Positions 13,659 to 22,943 are shown, numbered from the stretch's first letter. The stretch: DNA of 42,687 nucleotides from Eubacteriaceae bacterium (GCA_017531485.1 JAFXKY010000065.1:1-42687); one strand, 5' to 3'. Program-made: numbers and translations. Notes: generated from the letters alone by a model not told the origin.

Positions 13659-14897
13659 TTATTCTTCATCATTTCTTGCCCACTTCAGAAAACGTGTGAC
13701 GGTTTTTTTGAGTGAAGCAAAAGCTTTTACCACGATCTGCATCACAGATTTCAGGATATCCCTGATTCCGAGCTCGTCGTGTTCAACGATGGGCGCCGGA
13801 GCTTTTGGTACTGTCTTGTATACGTGAATGACGCCCGCATCATTAAGGCTCTGGATAAGGGCAAGGGAAACGGGAAATCCGAGAAGGCCGAGAGGGCCGA
13901 AAATATACGTACCGGAGATCATTGCAATAAGCGCCACAAGCGGATGTAATCCGACATTATCGCCGATGATCTTAGGTTCGATGATGTTTCTGATAACACT
14001 GACAGCAGCCCATAACACGAAAAGACCGATGCCTCTGCCGACAGCACCCGAAAGAAGACATATGACAGCCCACGGCAGGATGATGATACCGCTTCCGACA
14101 ACGGGAAGAATGTCGAAGACGGCGATAATGCCTGCGATAAGGGCGGCATTATTGACTTTGAGGACAATAAGACCGACGAAGATCTCAATAAACGTGATGA
14201 GCATTATCATGGCATAAGACGTGATGTACTGCTTCAGGATCTTTTTAAGATGCACTCCGATATTATCAAGAAGCATCTGTGTGCTTTCCGAAAACTGGAA
14301 ATATATAAATCTCTTGATGTCGTCCCAGTCAACGCTTAAAAAGACCGTTGCGATGACTGAAATTACCACATTCAGCATAAGCTTCGGAAGGCTTGCTGCC
14401 TTTGCACCTGCGAATGAGATAAATGAAACAGATGCCGTACTGATCGTCGTTCCGAGGGAAGCGATGAAATCATAGATCGCGTCTTCATCAAATGTCGAAC
14501 CGAGAACCTCAAAGTCATTCAGAAATTCACTGACAACCTCAACTGCAGAGATGAGCGCCGGTTCAATGAGTTCGCTGTAAAGCTCGGGAACTCCGGAAAT
14601 AATGTCAACGAGAGCTTTTACTATCGCGGCAACTATGAAAAATCCCACCAGGACAATGATCGAGAAAAAGAACAATACGGCAATAATGGCCGCGGCATTG
14701 TTTTTGAGACGCCATCTGACTTTCATTGATTTGATTATAGGGCGGATGATGCCGGCAACGACCAGGGCTACCACAAACGGAATAAGGACTCCGACGGCAT
14801 ATCTCATGATAAATATGGCAATTCCTATTATTATCGAGAAATAAACGAAATTGATTATAAATCTGCGTCTTGATTCGGTTGTATCGTTATTATACAT
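13659..14897 (-). CDS. AI-2E family transporter
   Basis: A 412-residue membrane protein with about eight hydrophobic helices in the YdiK/TqsA/PerM pattern. It has the conserved C-terminal part with FDILPVVGSG, IIEPKIIGDNVGLHPLVALI and FGPLGLLGFPVSLALI. Members export small molecules or ions; the name comes from the autoinducer-2 exporter TqsA, but most are of unknown substrate. The C-terminal ~40 residues are a polar cytoplasmic tail. It follows the small-multidrug-export gene by 17 bases and is probably last in that transcript, ending at the terminator at 13608-13635. Confidence 0.93.
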   Translation of the reverse strand: MYNNDTTESRRRFIINFVYFSIIIGIAIFIMRYAVGVLIPFVVALVVAGIIRPIIKSMKVRWRLKNNAAAIIAVLFFFSIIVLVGFFIVAAIVKALVDIISGVPELYSELIEPALISAVEVVSEFLNDFEVLGSTFDEDAIYDFIASLGTTISTASVSFISFAGAKAASLPKLMLNVVISVIATVFLSVDWDDIKRFIYFQFSESTQMLLDNIGVHLKKILKQYITSYAMIMLITFIEIFVGLIVLKVNNAALIAGIIAVFDILPVVGSGIIILPWAVICLLSGAVGRGIGLFVLWAAVSVIRNIIEPKIIGDNVGLHPLVALIAMISGTYIFGPLGLLGFPVSLALIQSLNDAGVIHVYKTVPKAPAPIVEHDELGIRDILKSVMQIVVKAFASLKKTVTRFLKWARNDEE

Positions 14898-14914
14898 TTT
14901 TCACCTCTTATGTA

Positions 14915-15412
14915 TTAAAGCAGTGCGGGAATCAGATATGACACCACTGACATGATAACGCCTGCGATAAACACTCCCAGCGTTATTATCGGAAATGCAC
15001 TCTTCATCCTCATCCCCAGAAGCCCTGCGACGAGCGCCCCGCTCCACGCTCCCGTTCCCGGAAGGGGGATCGCGACAAATATGAGAAGTCCCCATTTTTC
15101 ATATTTCAGGATCTTCTCCTTGTTTTTCTCAGATTTGTTCATTATCTTCCTTACAAGCTTCTCAAATAAAGAAAAGCCGGAAAGATATTCGAGTATCTTT
15201 CTTATAAAAAGTATTATAAACGGTATGGGGATCATATTTCCCACAAAGCATATTATGAATGCCCTGATAAAATCCATTCCCAGAAGGCTTGCGGCAATAA
15301 GACCGCCTCGCAGTTCAAGTACGGGAAGGACAGATATTATCAGAACGATCAGCTCTGCGGGAAGTTCACCGCTTAATATATCAGTAAGCATTTGTGCTAA
15401 ATTTTCAGACAT
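14915..15412 (-). CDS. Putative small multidrug export protein (COG2426 family)
   Basis: A 165-residue membrane protein with four to five helices. Family landmarks are LPVLELRGGLIAA, GNMIPIPFI and the glycine/proline pair PLPGTGAWSGALVAGLLGM. The Pfam family is called Sm_multidrug_ex, but no transport activity has been firmly shown for most members. Its position between a CorC-type ion protein and an AI-2E transporter suggests a membrane-housekeeping cluster. Spacing to the next gene is 17 bases, which argues for one operon. Confidence 0.9.
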   Translation of the reverse strand: MSENLAQMLTDILSGELPAELIVLIISVLPVLELRGGLIAASLLGMDFIRAFIICFVGNMIPIPFIILFIRKILEYLSGFSLFEKLVRKIMNKSEKNKEKILKYEKWGLLIFVAIPLPGTGAWSGALVAGLLGMRMKSAFPIITLGVFIAGVIMSVVSYLIPALL

Positions 15413-15494
15413 AGGTTCCTCTGTAAACAGTTATATATTAAATTTTAACACAGTTGATGCGTCTTTGAACACGAAATCTGTAATTTTTCTAAAA

Positions 15495-16814
15495 TTATTT
15501 TTCAACATTCTCCTTCAGTGACACCCTGACGGAGAGTATCTTACGCTCTTCCGCAGATTCCACCTTCACAAACATCCCGTCATCATAAAACTCCACATCC
15601 GTCAGAACATCTGGTATTGCACAGATCCTGCTGAAAACATATCCGGCGAAGGTGGAATAATCTTCACTTATGATACTTTCGGGAAGACCGATGGATCTTA
15701 CAACTTCATCAACGTTCGCATCTGCCGAGATGATATATGTCATCTCTCCGACTTTTGTTATTTCGGGAAGATCATCTTCATCTGTTTCGTCATAAATGTT
15801 TCCGACGATCTCTTCAAGAAGGTCCTCAAGGGTCACTAGACCGAGAACACCGCCGTACTCATCGATAATTATCGCCATATGATCCTTCGTTGCCTGCATC
15901 TGTTTAAGAAGAACGTTGGCTTTGAGGTTTGACGGGACAAACTTAGGTGCGTGAATAATGCTTGAGAGTTCAAAATCCTCATCACTCCACATACGGATAA
16001 GGTATTCCTTTGTCCTGATTATTCCCAGGATGTCATCGGAATTTTCTCCTACGACAGGAATTCGTGAATATCCGCTTTCTCTGATGACGGAAAGGATGTC
16101 TTCACAAGAGTCGGAATATTTTATTACCGTCATATCCCTTCTGTGGACCATCATGCTGCTTACGGGAGTATTGTCAAGCTCGAAAACATTTTCTATCATC
16201 TCTTTCGCTTCGACGTCGATCGTCCCCTGTTCACTTCCCTCTCCGAGAAGCATGAGGATATCTTCCTCAGATGCGGCTTCTTCCGCTTCCTGCGGATCAA
16301 TCCCGAGGATCTTCATTACGATATTCGTCGATGCGGACAAAAACCACACCACCGGCTTTAATACTACGCAGAGAAATCCCAGTATTCCGGCAACGGAAAG
16401 GGCTATCTTCTCAGCTTTTTTCATCGCTACCCTTTTCGGTACAAGCTCACCGAGGACAAGGGTGAAATACGAGAGGATTATCGTAATCAGAACGACAGAG
16501 ATGCTGTCGAGGACTTTTTCCGGAACGAACCTTATGCCCAGATCGTCCACAAGAAACCTTACGAGAATCTCTGAGAATCCGTCTGCGGCAAACGCAGAAC
16601 CGAGGAATCCGGCGAGGGTGATGCATATCTGGATTGCAGAAAGCATACCCGTCGGAGATTTGATGAGAGAAAGAACTTTTTCTGCCTTTTTATCACCTTC
16701 TTTGGCGAGTTTTTTGATTTTATTTTCATTAAGTGATACGAACGCCATCTCGGATGCGGCAAACACGGAATTGACGGCAATAAGCACCGCCTGCAAAATG
16801 AGTTGTTTAAACAT
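15495..16814 (-). CDS. CNNM/CorC-HlyC family ion transporter (hemolysin family)
   Basis: A 439-residue protein. An N-terminal four-helix CNNM/DUF21 domain (about 1-195, with ILSYFTLVLGELVPKRVA) is followed by a CBS pair (about 215-335, with SRIPVVGE and MAIIIDEYGGVLGLVTLEDLLEEIVG). A C-terminal CorC_HlyC domain (about 350-435) completes the standard order. Such proteins export Mg2+ or control Mg2+/Na+ balance (MpfA type). The old name hemolysin is not a functional statement. Divalent-cation handling recurs in this window (mntP, P-type ATPase), but no shared operon is seen. Confidence 0.94.
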   Translation of the reverse strand: MFKQLILQAVLIAVNSVFAASEMAFVSLNENKIKKLAKEGDKKAEKVLSLIKSPTGMLSAIQICITLAGFLGSAFAADGFSEILVRFLVDDLGIRFVPEKVLDSISVVLITIILSYFTLVLGELVPKRVAMKKAEKIALSVAGILGFLCVVLKPVVWFLSASTNIVMKILGIDPQEAEEAASEEDILMLLGEGSEQGTIDVEAKEMIENVFELDNTPVSSMMVHRRDMTVIKYSDSCEDILSVIRESGYSRIPVVGENSDDILGIIRTKEYLIRMWSDEDFELSSIIHAPKFVPSNLKANVLLKQMQATKDHMAIIIDEYGGVLGLVTLEDLLEEIVGNIYDETDEDDLPEITKVGEMTYIISADANVDEVVRSIGLPESIISEDYSTFAGYVFSRICAIPDVLTDVEFYDDGMFVKVESAEERKILSVRVSLKENVEK

Positions 16815-16894
16815 TTTATCTCCTTATGATAATTTTATGAAATATTAAGTTTGAACACACCAAAACGAGACCTGTCACAGACAGGATAAAAATA

Positions 16895-17233
16895 TCAGCA
16901 GCGGAGAATAAAGATTCGTGAAATACCGGAGCATTTGAACAGATTTAATCTTTTTGAGTAAAAATCACAGGCACCTTCCGGAATCAACATCGTCGACGAA
17001 CTGCACGCAAACAGGATCATTGAAATTCTGAAATGCACACGTTTCTGAAGAAAATATTTCAGAACGCCTGAAGAAATATTTCTCACACTGAAACACACTT
17101 CATCTTTCTTACAAAGAAAATACTCTTCATCTTCCCAGTCGGAAAGGCTCAGAAGGCTGAAAGAGATAAGTATGAGTATTGAAATAAAAATAAGTACCGC
17201 CCGTTTACTCCCGGGCAGAGGACTGTCGTTCAT
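16895..17233 (-). CDS. Hypothetical single-pass membrane protein
   Basis: A 112-residue protein I do not recognise. One hydrophobic segment (VLIFISILILISFSLLSL, about residues 12-30) follows a short basic start. The remainder is cysteine-containing and polar, with a second moderately hydrophobic stretch near residues 66-80. AAGGAG precedes ATG 17233, which supports translation; an upstream in-frame ATG at 17290 lacks a ribosome binding site. A weak hairpin (CCTGTC/GACAGG, 16871-16885) lies after its stop. Its isolation and lack of homology keep confidence moderate. Confidence 0.55.
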   Translation of the reverse strand: MNDSPLPGSKRAVLIFISILILISFSLLSLSDWEDEEYFLCKKDEVCFSVRNISSGVLKYFLQKRVHFRISMILFACSSSTMLIPEGACDFYSKRLNLFKCSGISRIFILRC

Positions 17234-17377
17234 GTTCGCTCCTTGAAATTTGTTGGTAAGCAGTATAACATATTTTTTATTTTGTGTCAACTATGCCTGA
17301 CGGGGATGAGTTTTCAGAAAAATTAAGTTTTGATTAAAATCATTGACATTCATTGACGAATGATGATACACTTGTAT

Positions 17378-17490
17378 CGTCAAAAGGGAGTAACTCCGCT
17401 ATATGCGAGATGCCTGCGTCATGACGGCCACGGCCCGCTGCATCAATAATGAGTAAGACTTTTACTGTTATGCAGAAGGTCTTTTTTATT
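17378..17490 (+). promoter_or_regulatory. Second yybP-ykoY-type riboswitch, upstream of the P-type ATPase
   Basis: The leader has the class landmarks in order: AAAAGGGAGTAAC (17382-17394), a GTCATGACGGCC block near 17419, GGCCCG, and GAGTAAGACTTTT (17451-17463). The terminator follows: AAGACTTTT (17455-17463) pairs, with G-T pairs, with GAAGGTCTT (17475-17483) and a T6 run. ATGCAG (17470-17475) can pair with CTGCAT (17438-17443), giving an alternative fold. This class senses Mn2+ and is known upstream of P-type ATPases such as YoaB. TTGACA at 17343-17348 is the likely -35 element. It is more divergent from consensus than the mntP copy. Confidence 0.78.
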
Positions 17491-17591
17491 TGTGTTTTTA
17501 CGCTCTTCTGCAAGATATGGCTCCGCCAAAGGATTCATATCGAATATATTCTGTTAAAAAACACATAATATTATACAAAGAGAGGTAAAAC

Positions 17592-20237
17592 ATGAATTAT
17601 CATCTGATGCAGCAAGATGAAGTATTAACCCACTTCACAACATCAAAAGACGGACTTTCAACAGCCGAAGCAAAAAAGCGGCTTGAAACAAACGGCAAAA
17701 ACAAGCTCGCCGAGGCGAAAAAAGATTCCCTTTTAAAGCGGTTTCTGAATCAACTCAAGGATCCGATGCTCATAATCCTCATCGTTGCCGCAATATTAAG
17801 TGGATTTACAGCAGCATATGCAGGAGAGAGTTTTGCGGATGTAATAATAATCGGAGCTGTCGTAATAGTAAATGCCGTGCTGGGCGTATATCAGGAAAAC
17901 AAGGCAGACAAAGCAATTGAATCCCTGCAGGAGATGTCTTCGGCGATGTCGAAGGTCATGAGGGACGGAAAAATTACTGCCGTAAAGAGCGAAGATCTCG
18001 TAACGGGTGACATATTGATCCTCGAAGCAGGTGATTCTGTCGGTGCAGACGCAAGGCTCATCGAAACGGCAAGCCTGCAGGCGGAAGAAGCGGCGCTTAC
18101 AGGCGAAAGTATCCCCGTATACAAATCTCCGGAAGCACTTAACGACAACGGGGAAAACATTTCCCTCGGAGACAGAAAGAATATGGTATATATGGGTTCC
18201 ACCGTAACATACGGAAGAGGCGCCGCCGTCGTCACTCATACAGGCATGGATACACAGATGGGCAAGATCGCAGGGGTTCTCAGCCAGAGCAGGGACGAAG
18301 CAACACCGCTTCAGAAAAAGCTTTCTCGTCTGAGCAGAACGCTTACGTACCTCGTCATCGGAATATCACTTTTCATATTCGGATTTAATTTCTTCAGAAG
18401 CGACGTCAAAGACATAAATATGTTTATCGACACTTTCATGGTCGCCATTTCCCTCGCCGTTGCTGCAATTCCCGAAGGTCTTGCGACGGTCGTCACACTC
18501 GTTCTCTCTATCGGCGTTACAAACATGAGCAAAAGAAATGCCATAATAAGACGCCTTTCAAGTGTTGAGACCCTCGGATGCGCACAGATCATATGTTCCG
18601 ACAAGACAGGCACACTTACCCAGAACAAAATGACCGTAGTGGATGCGTATTCCACCGACAATGAATTCCTCGCAAGAGCCATGGCACTTTGCTGTGACGC
18701 AACCATCGCAGAAGGCGAACAGGCTGCAAAGGGCGAAGCCACGGAAGCTGCGCTTGTCAATTACGCATATTCAATGAATCTTCCGAAATATCGCCTTGAA
18801 AAGCTGTATCCGCGAGTTGCGGAAGCGCCGTTTGATTCGGACAGGAAGATGATGAGTACTGTTCATAAAGATGCAGAGGGATACGTTCAGTACACAAAAG
18901 GCGCACTTGAAATGATCCTTGAAAGATGTACTCATTATTATGACGGCGGTGAAATACATCCCATAACGGAAAAATACAAAAATGAAATTTCCGCAAACGC
19001 AAAATTTTTCGCTGACAGGGCACTCCGCGTCCTCGCAGCAGCATACAGATATTATGACAGTATCCCCGTCTTCTCATCAACGGAAGAAATAGAACACTCT
19101 CTTATCTTCATCGGATTTACGGGCATGATCGATCCCGTCAGGGAAGAAGTATACGAGGCGATCCAAAAAGCCCGCGATGCGGGAATACGACCGATAATGA
19201 TCACGGGAGATCATATAGATACTGCCAAAGCAATAGGAAAAGAACTCGGAATCCTCAAAGAAGATAATCTGGCGATAACGGGAAATGAACTTTCAAAGCT
19301 CTCTGATGAAGAATACGATGAAGTTCTCGAAAATATCTCGGTTTATGCACGCGTTCAGCCTGAGCATAAAGTGAGAATAGTAAATGCATGGAGAAAGAAA
19401 GGATACGTCACGGCGATGACCGGCGACGGAGTAAACGATGCTCCGTCCATAAAATCCGCGGATATCGGCATCGGCATGGGCATTACAGGTACGGACGTCA
19501 CTAAAAACGTTGCAGACATGATCCTCTCTGACGACAACTTCGCGACCATAATCTCCGCGGCAGAAGAAGGCAGAAGGATATACGACAACATCCGCAAGGC
19601 AATACAGTTCCTTCTGAGTTCAAACATGAGCGAGGTCGTATCGATATTTGTCGCAACGCTTCTAGGATTCACTATCCTTGAGCCGGTGCATCTTCTGTTT
19701 ATCAATCTCGTGACGGACTGCTTCCCTGCCCTTGCCCTCGGAATGGAAAAAGCCGAAAAAGACATTATGCACAGACCTCCCCGCCCGTCTGACGAAGGCA
19801 TCTTTGCTGAAGGTCTTGGTTTTGACGTGATATATCAGGGACTTACTGTTTCTCTCCTCACCATATCTTCATACTTCATCGGTCACTTTATGGAATCGGG
19901 AGTATGGGAGGTCGCAATGAGCCCGGACGGAATGACCATGGCGTTTCTGACGATGTCTCTCGCGGAAATATTCCATTCGATAAATATGCGTTCACGTCAC
20001 GGAAGCATTTTCAGCATCGGTCATAAAAACACTTCCCTCACCTTTGCCGCCCTTGGCAGCCTTGCGGCGACGCTTGCTGTTGTGTACGTTCCGTTTCTAA
20101 GAAATGCATTCAGCCTTGAACACATCAGCTTATATGAATTTACAGTTTCCGCAGTCCTGGCGTTCCTCATTATCCCGATCGTCGAATGCGTGAAAGCTGT
20201 TCAGAGAAAAGCTGTTCAGAGAAAAAAAGATAAATAA
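17592..20237 (+). CDS. P-type cation-transporting ATPase (type II, Ca2+/Mn2+ class)
   Basis: An 881-residue P2-type ATPase. The N-terminal cation ATPase domain is followed by the actuator motif LTGES, helix M4 motif AIPEGLATVVT, and phosphorylation site SDKTGTLTQNK. The hinge is TGDGVNDAP, M5 carries SSNMSEVVSIF and M6 NLVTDCFPALALGMEK. The Asn/Glu in M5 and Thr/Asp in M6 match ion-binding residues of Ca2+ pumps. The class exports Ca2+ and in several bacteria Mn2+. Here the yybP-ykoY leader upstream argues for Mn2+ export, as for YoaB. RBS AGAGAGGT is close to ATG 17592. It has no operon partner and ends at a strong terminator. Confidence 0.95.
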   Translation: MNYHLMQQDEVLTHFTTSKDGLSTAEAKKRLETNGKNKLAEAKKDSLLKRFLNQLKDPMLIILIVAAILSGFTAAYAGESFADVIIIGAVVIVNAVLGVYQENKADKAIESLQEMSSAMSKVMRDGKITAVKSEDLVTGDILILEAGDSVGADARLIETASLQAEEAALTGESIPVYKSPEALNDNGENISLGDRKNMVYMGSTVTYGRGAAVVTHTGMDTQMGKIAGVLSQSRDEATPLQKKLSRLSRTLTYLVIGISLFIFGFNFFRSDVKDINMFIDTFMVAISLAVAAIPEGLATVVTLVLSIGVTNMSKRNAIIRRLSSVETLGCAQIICSDKTGTLTQNKMTVVDAYSTDNEFLARAMALCCDATIAEGEQAAKGEATEAALVNYAYSMNLPKYRLEKLYPRVAEAPFDSDRKMMSTVHKDAEGYVQYTKGALEMILERCTHYYDGGEIHPITEKYKNEISANAKFFADRALRVLAAAYRYYDSIPVFSSTEEIEHSLIFIGFTGMIDPVREEVYEAIQKARDAGIRPIMITGDHIDTAKAIGKELGILKEDNLAITGNELSKLSDEEYDEVLENISVYARVQPEHKVRIVNAWRKKGYVTAMTGDGVNDAPSIKSADIGIGMGITGTDVTKNVADMILSDDNFATIISAAEEGRRIYDNIRKAIQFLLSSNMSEVVSIFVATLLGFTILEPVHLLFINLVTDCFPALALGMEKAEKDIMHRPPRPSDEGIFAEGLGFDVIYQGLTVSLLTISSYFIGHFMESGVWEVAMSPDGMTMAFLTMSLAEIFHSINMRSRHGSIFSIGHKNTSLTFAALGSLAATLAVVYVPFLRNAFSLEHISLYEFTVSAVLAFLIIPIVECVKAVQRKAVQRKKDK

Positions 20238-20267
20238 CCACGGGCTTTCCCCTTCAGCCCTGCAACG

Positions 20268-20299
20268 AAAAAATCCCGCATGAAATTGCGGGATTTTTT
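20268..20299. terminator. Bidirectional terminator after the P-type ATPase
   Basis: A 13-bp stem (AAAAAATCCCGCA 20268-20280 with TGCGGGATTTTTT 20287-20299), with T runs on both strands. It can also end the 31-residue peptide transcript. Confidence 0.93.
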
Positions 20300-20358
20300 A
20301 CAGAGGATCAAAAGCAAACCAACTAAGGAGAAAAATTTTGCCGTTTTATATGACAGTA

Positions 20359-20454
20359 TTATTTGTTTTTAAGAGCTCTTCTTGCCCAGTTTTTTACAGA
20401 TGATATTACAGTAATCATCAGTCCGGACACTACTACGGTATATAGCATATTCAT
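20359..20454 (-). CDS. 31-residue single-pass membrane peptide
   Basis: MNMLYTVVVSGLMITVISSV followed by KNWARRALKNK: one hydrophobic helix, then a strongly basic tail. GGAGGT lies 7 bases before ATG 20454, and two promoter-like elements and an 18-base palindrome lie upstream, so expression is likely. The build resembles small membrane-acting peptides, such as holin-like toxins or type I toxins, and also small regulatory subunits of membrane complexes. I see no convincing antisense RNA, so a toxin label is not justified. Too small for homology by eye. Confidence 0.65.
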   Translation of the reverse strand: MNMLYTVVVSGLMITVISSVKNWARRALKNK

Positions 20455-20516
20455 ATTTACCTCCATATAAGACTTATATAGAATATGTGTAAACATCTTG
20501 TTTTGACAATCATTTG

Positions 20517-20571
20517 GGTTAGCATGCGCTAACCACACTGTAATATTAACACACATTTACCCTGCTGTCAA
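20517..20571 (-). promoter_or_regulatory. Promoter and palindromic operator of the small membrane peptide
   Basis: On the minus strand, TTGACA (20571-20566), 17 bases, TAATAT (20548-20543). It is followed by the inverted repeat GGTTAGC-atgc-GCTAACC at 20517-20534, around the start of transcription. A second -35-like TTGTCA lies just downstream. The repressor is not identified. Confidence 0.7.
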
Positions 20572-20590
20572 GACACTTTTTGAGATAATA

Positions 20591-20635
20591 AAAATTAGCG
20601 GCACAAATAACAAAACAGACGACAATTTTTGCCGC
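20591..20635 (-). terminator. Terminator of the PTS permease gene
   Basis: GCGGCA (20598-20603) and TGCCGC (20630-20635) form the base of an imperfect stem that continues inward. On the minus strand it is followed by TAATTTTTATT. Confidence 0.7.
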
Positions 20636-20662
20636 CTGCTTAAAGTTAAAGTTAATTTTAAA

Positions 20663-21730
20663 TTAAAGATCGAGTTTAAGGTCTCCGTCCTTGATCCAGC
20701 CCATTTTTCTGAGGGGATGAGCGATGATCGGAGTAAGAACTGCCGGAAGAACGAAGCATATAAGGATAAGGCCGATCCAGTCAAATGCCGTAATAGACGC
20801 TTTGAGACCGTTTGCAACGTCGTTGACCCAGCCGGTATAAACGCCGATCTGTCCTACAAGACCACAAGTACCCATTCCGCTTGCTACTGCCGCACCATTC
20901 ATCTGCATCTTGAAAAGGCACGTTGCGAGAGGTCCTGTGATTGCTGAAGCGAGTGTCGGCGGGATCCAGATCTTTGGATTCTTGACTATGTTACCCATCT
21001 GAAGCATTGATGTTCCGATGCCCTGAGCAAATAATCCGCCGATGCCGTTTTCCTTATAGCTCATTACGGCAAAGCCTACCATCTGCGCACAGCATCCTGC
21101 AACTGCCGCACCGCCTGCAAGACCAACAAGACCGAGAACTGAGCAGATCGCTGCGCTTGAGATCGGAAGTGTGAGAGCAATTCCGACGAGAACGGAAATG
21201 AGGATTCCCATAATGAACGGCTGCTGATCCGTTGCCCACATAATAAGGCTGCCGACGCTGCTTGCCGCTTTGCCGATCATCGGAGCGAACCACATTGAGA
21301 ATATGACACCGACGATGATGGTAACACCGGGAGTAACGATGATATCTACTTTTGTTTCCTTTGATACGAACTTGCCGCATTCAGCCGCAACAACTGCGAT
21401 GAGAAGTACAGCAAGCGGGCCGCCTGCACCGCCGAGTGCGTTTGCAGCTGTGCCGACTGTAATAAGACTGAATAAAACGAGGTTCGGTGCGTTAAGTGCA
21501 TATCCGATAGCAACTGCCATTGCTGCACCTGTGGATGCTTTCGCGTATGTACCGCAATCGATCAGAAACTGAATTCCGAACTGTTCGCCGATTGTTGAGA
21601 TGATAGTGCCCATGAGAAGCGAAGCAAACAGCCCCTGAGCCATGGCGCCGAGGGCATCAATGCCGTAACGCTTCATTGAGAATACGATATCTTTTTTCTG
21701 TAAAAATTCTTTTAAACCTTTCTTCTGCAT
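20663..21730 (-). CDS. PTS EIIC-like transporter (PTS_EIIC_2 family), stand-alone
   Basis: A 355-residue, highly hydrophobic protein with about nine to ten helices rich in Gly and Ala. It matches the PTS_EIIC_2 type of EIIC-like proteins (landmarks GYALNAPNLVLFSL, TLPISSAAICSVLGL and NPKIWIPPTLASAITGP). No EIIA or EIIB domain is fused, and none is encoded nearby, so phosphotransfer-coupled uptake cannot be assumed. It could work with partners elsewhere or as a simple permease. Substrate unknown. A terminator follows, and the M50-like gene lies upstream on the same strand with a 37-base gap. Confidence 0.85.
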   Translation of the reverse strand: MQKKGLKEFLQKKDIVFSMKRYGIDALGAMAQGLFASLLMGTIISTIGEQFGIQFLIDCGTYAKASTGAAMAVAIGYALNAPNLVLFSLITVGTAANALGGAGGPLAVLLIAVVAAECGKFVSKETKVDIIVTPGVTIIVGVIFSMWFAPMIGKAASSVGSLIMWATDQQPFIMGILISVLVGIALTLPISSAAICSVLGLVGLAGGAAVAGCCAQMVGFAVMSYKENGIGGLFAQGIGTSMLQMGNIVKNPKIWIPPTLASAITGPLATCLFKMQMNGAAVASGMGTCGLVGQIGVYTGWVNDVANGLKASITAFDWIGLILICFVLPAVLTPIIAHPLRKMGWIKDGDLKLDL

Positions 21731-21767
21731 AATATCCTCTTTTCTGCCTTGAAGCTTGTTTATAATG

Positions 21768-22919
21768 TCAACTCACATTATAATCACTTTCGGAATATTT
21801 TGCAAAATATTTTTCCTTAAATGACGAAAATAATTGTTTTTCAAGCACATCCACGCTTACATACGGAGAATTTTTGAGAGAATCTTCAAAAGCTGTCTCC
21901 TTCTTCAACGCATTTTGGATATTTTCATTGAGATACAGCTCAATGGCGTACTCCGTCCTTCTCGTCGACGGGAGGATCGCCATCTGTTTCATGTAATTTT
22001 TCAGTTTTTTCGAGATGAGACCGTTTATTTCAGCCTTGTCATATCCGAGAAGCATCATTATAAAGATCTTTTCCCTGAGCATGCTCAATCCCGAAACGGA
22101 CTCATTTACAAGGGGATTTTCAAGAATGTTATCAAAAATTTCGAGGGCTTTTTCATACTCACCTTTTGACATACAGATATCTCCGTTGACCGCATGGATA
22201 TAAACGCTGTGCAGATCATCAGTTCCGACGCCATCCGTATTATAAAGCCAACTGTCAAGCGCATCATAAGGCACTCCCGTCGTAAGGCAGGCATTGATAT
22301 AAAGTTCTTTCCAGAATATTTCCCTGAAATGCGGATCTGCTTTCATCATAAGTGCGTTCTTCCCGTCATTGGGAAGTCCGTTCATTCTCATGGGGATAAG
22401 GTTTGTCGCTGCGGCAAGATATCCGCAGTAAGCAGTAATAATACTCATAAGCCACAAATATCCGTCCTTCGGAAGTCTGCCGCTGACAAATAGGAGAAGC
22501 GTACTTATGATTATATTCATAAGCCCTCCGCCGAGATTCATAAGGACATACGAAAAATCTCCGTCGTTATATTCCGGCGGCCACATAAGGCATTGTCCTG
22601 CTGTTCCTGCGATATTATATTTCTTCCTGAGTATCTTTCCCTCGTGCTTTACCCATACAGTGCTGAATATCCTGAAAGACAGGAATTTATATCCGGTGAG
22701 AAGCCCGAATATGAGATGACCGCCTTCATGAATAATCACATTAATAAACGTCGCTGCGAAATACATCAAAATGAAAATGATAAACCTGATGCCGTCAAGG
22801 TCGATTTCTCCGTCCGTGGCGGTCAGAAGATGCATCATTATCGCAAATCCCGTAAGGCAACCCAATAAAATGCTTATTATACCTCCGATGCCGATCCCGT
22901 TTTCCTTTATTTTCTTCAT
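21768..22919 (-). CDS. Membrane-embedded zinc metalloprotease homologue (M50-like)
   Basis: A 383-residue protein. The N-terminal half has about six helices. It carries the zinc motif HEGGH (in INVIIHEGGHLIFGLLTGY) and a downstream NLIPMRMNGLPNDG segment corresponding to the NxxP...DG part of site-2 proteases. The C-terminal half is soluble and helical, possibly repeat-like (KGEYEKALEIFDNIL reads like a TPR helix). Proteins of this type cleave membrane-bound substrates or act in peptide export; the target is unknown. It follows the patatin gene by 24 bases, so the two are probably co-transcribed. Confidence 0.85.
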   Translation of the reverse strand: MKKIKENGIGIGGIISILLGCLTGFAIMMHLLTATDGEIDLDGIRFIIFILMYFAATFINVIIHEGGHLIFGLLTGYKFLSFRIFSTVWVKHEGKILRKKYNIAGTAGQCLMWPPEYNDGDFSYVLMNLGGGLMNIIISTLLLFVSGRLPKDGYLWLMSIITAYCGYLAAATNLIPMRMNGLPNDGKNALMMKADPHFREIFWKELYINACLTTGVPYDALDSWLYNTDGVGTDDLHSVYIHAVNGDICMSKGEYEKALEIFDNILENPLVNESVSGLSMLREKIFIMMLLGYDKAEINGLISKKLKNYMKQMAILPSTRRTEYAIELYLNENIQNALKKETAFEDSLKNSPYVSVDVLEKQLFSSFKEKYFAKYSESDYNVS

Positions 22920-22943
22920 CTTCCCTCCTTATTTCCCGGGAAA

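Noticed and set aside
15958..16848. Plus-strand open frame of 296 codons
   Set aside because: Antisense to the CorC/HlyC gene, whose protein is clearly recognisable; the antisense translation is Ser/Arg/Ile-rich without motifs.
20359..20556. Longer 65-codon version of the small membrane peptide
   Set aside because: The extension crosses the promoter and palindrome and has no ribosome binding site; the ATG at 20454 has GGAGGT.
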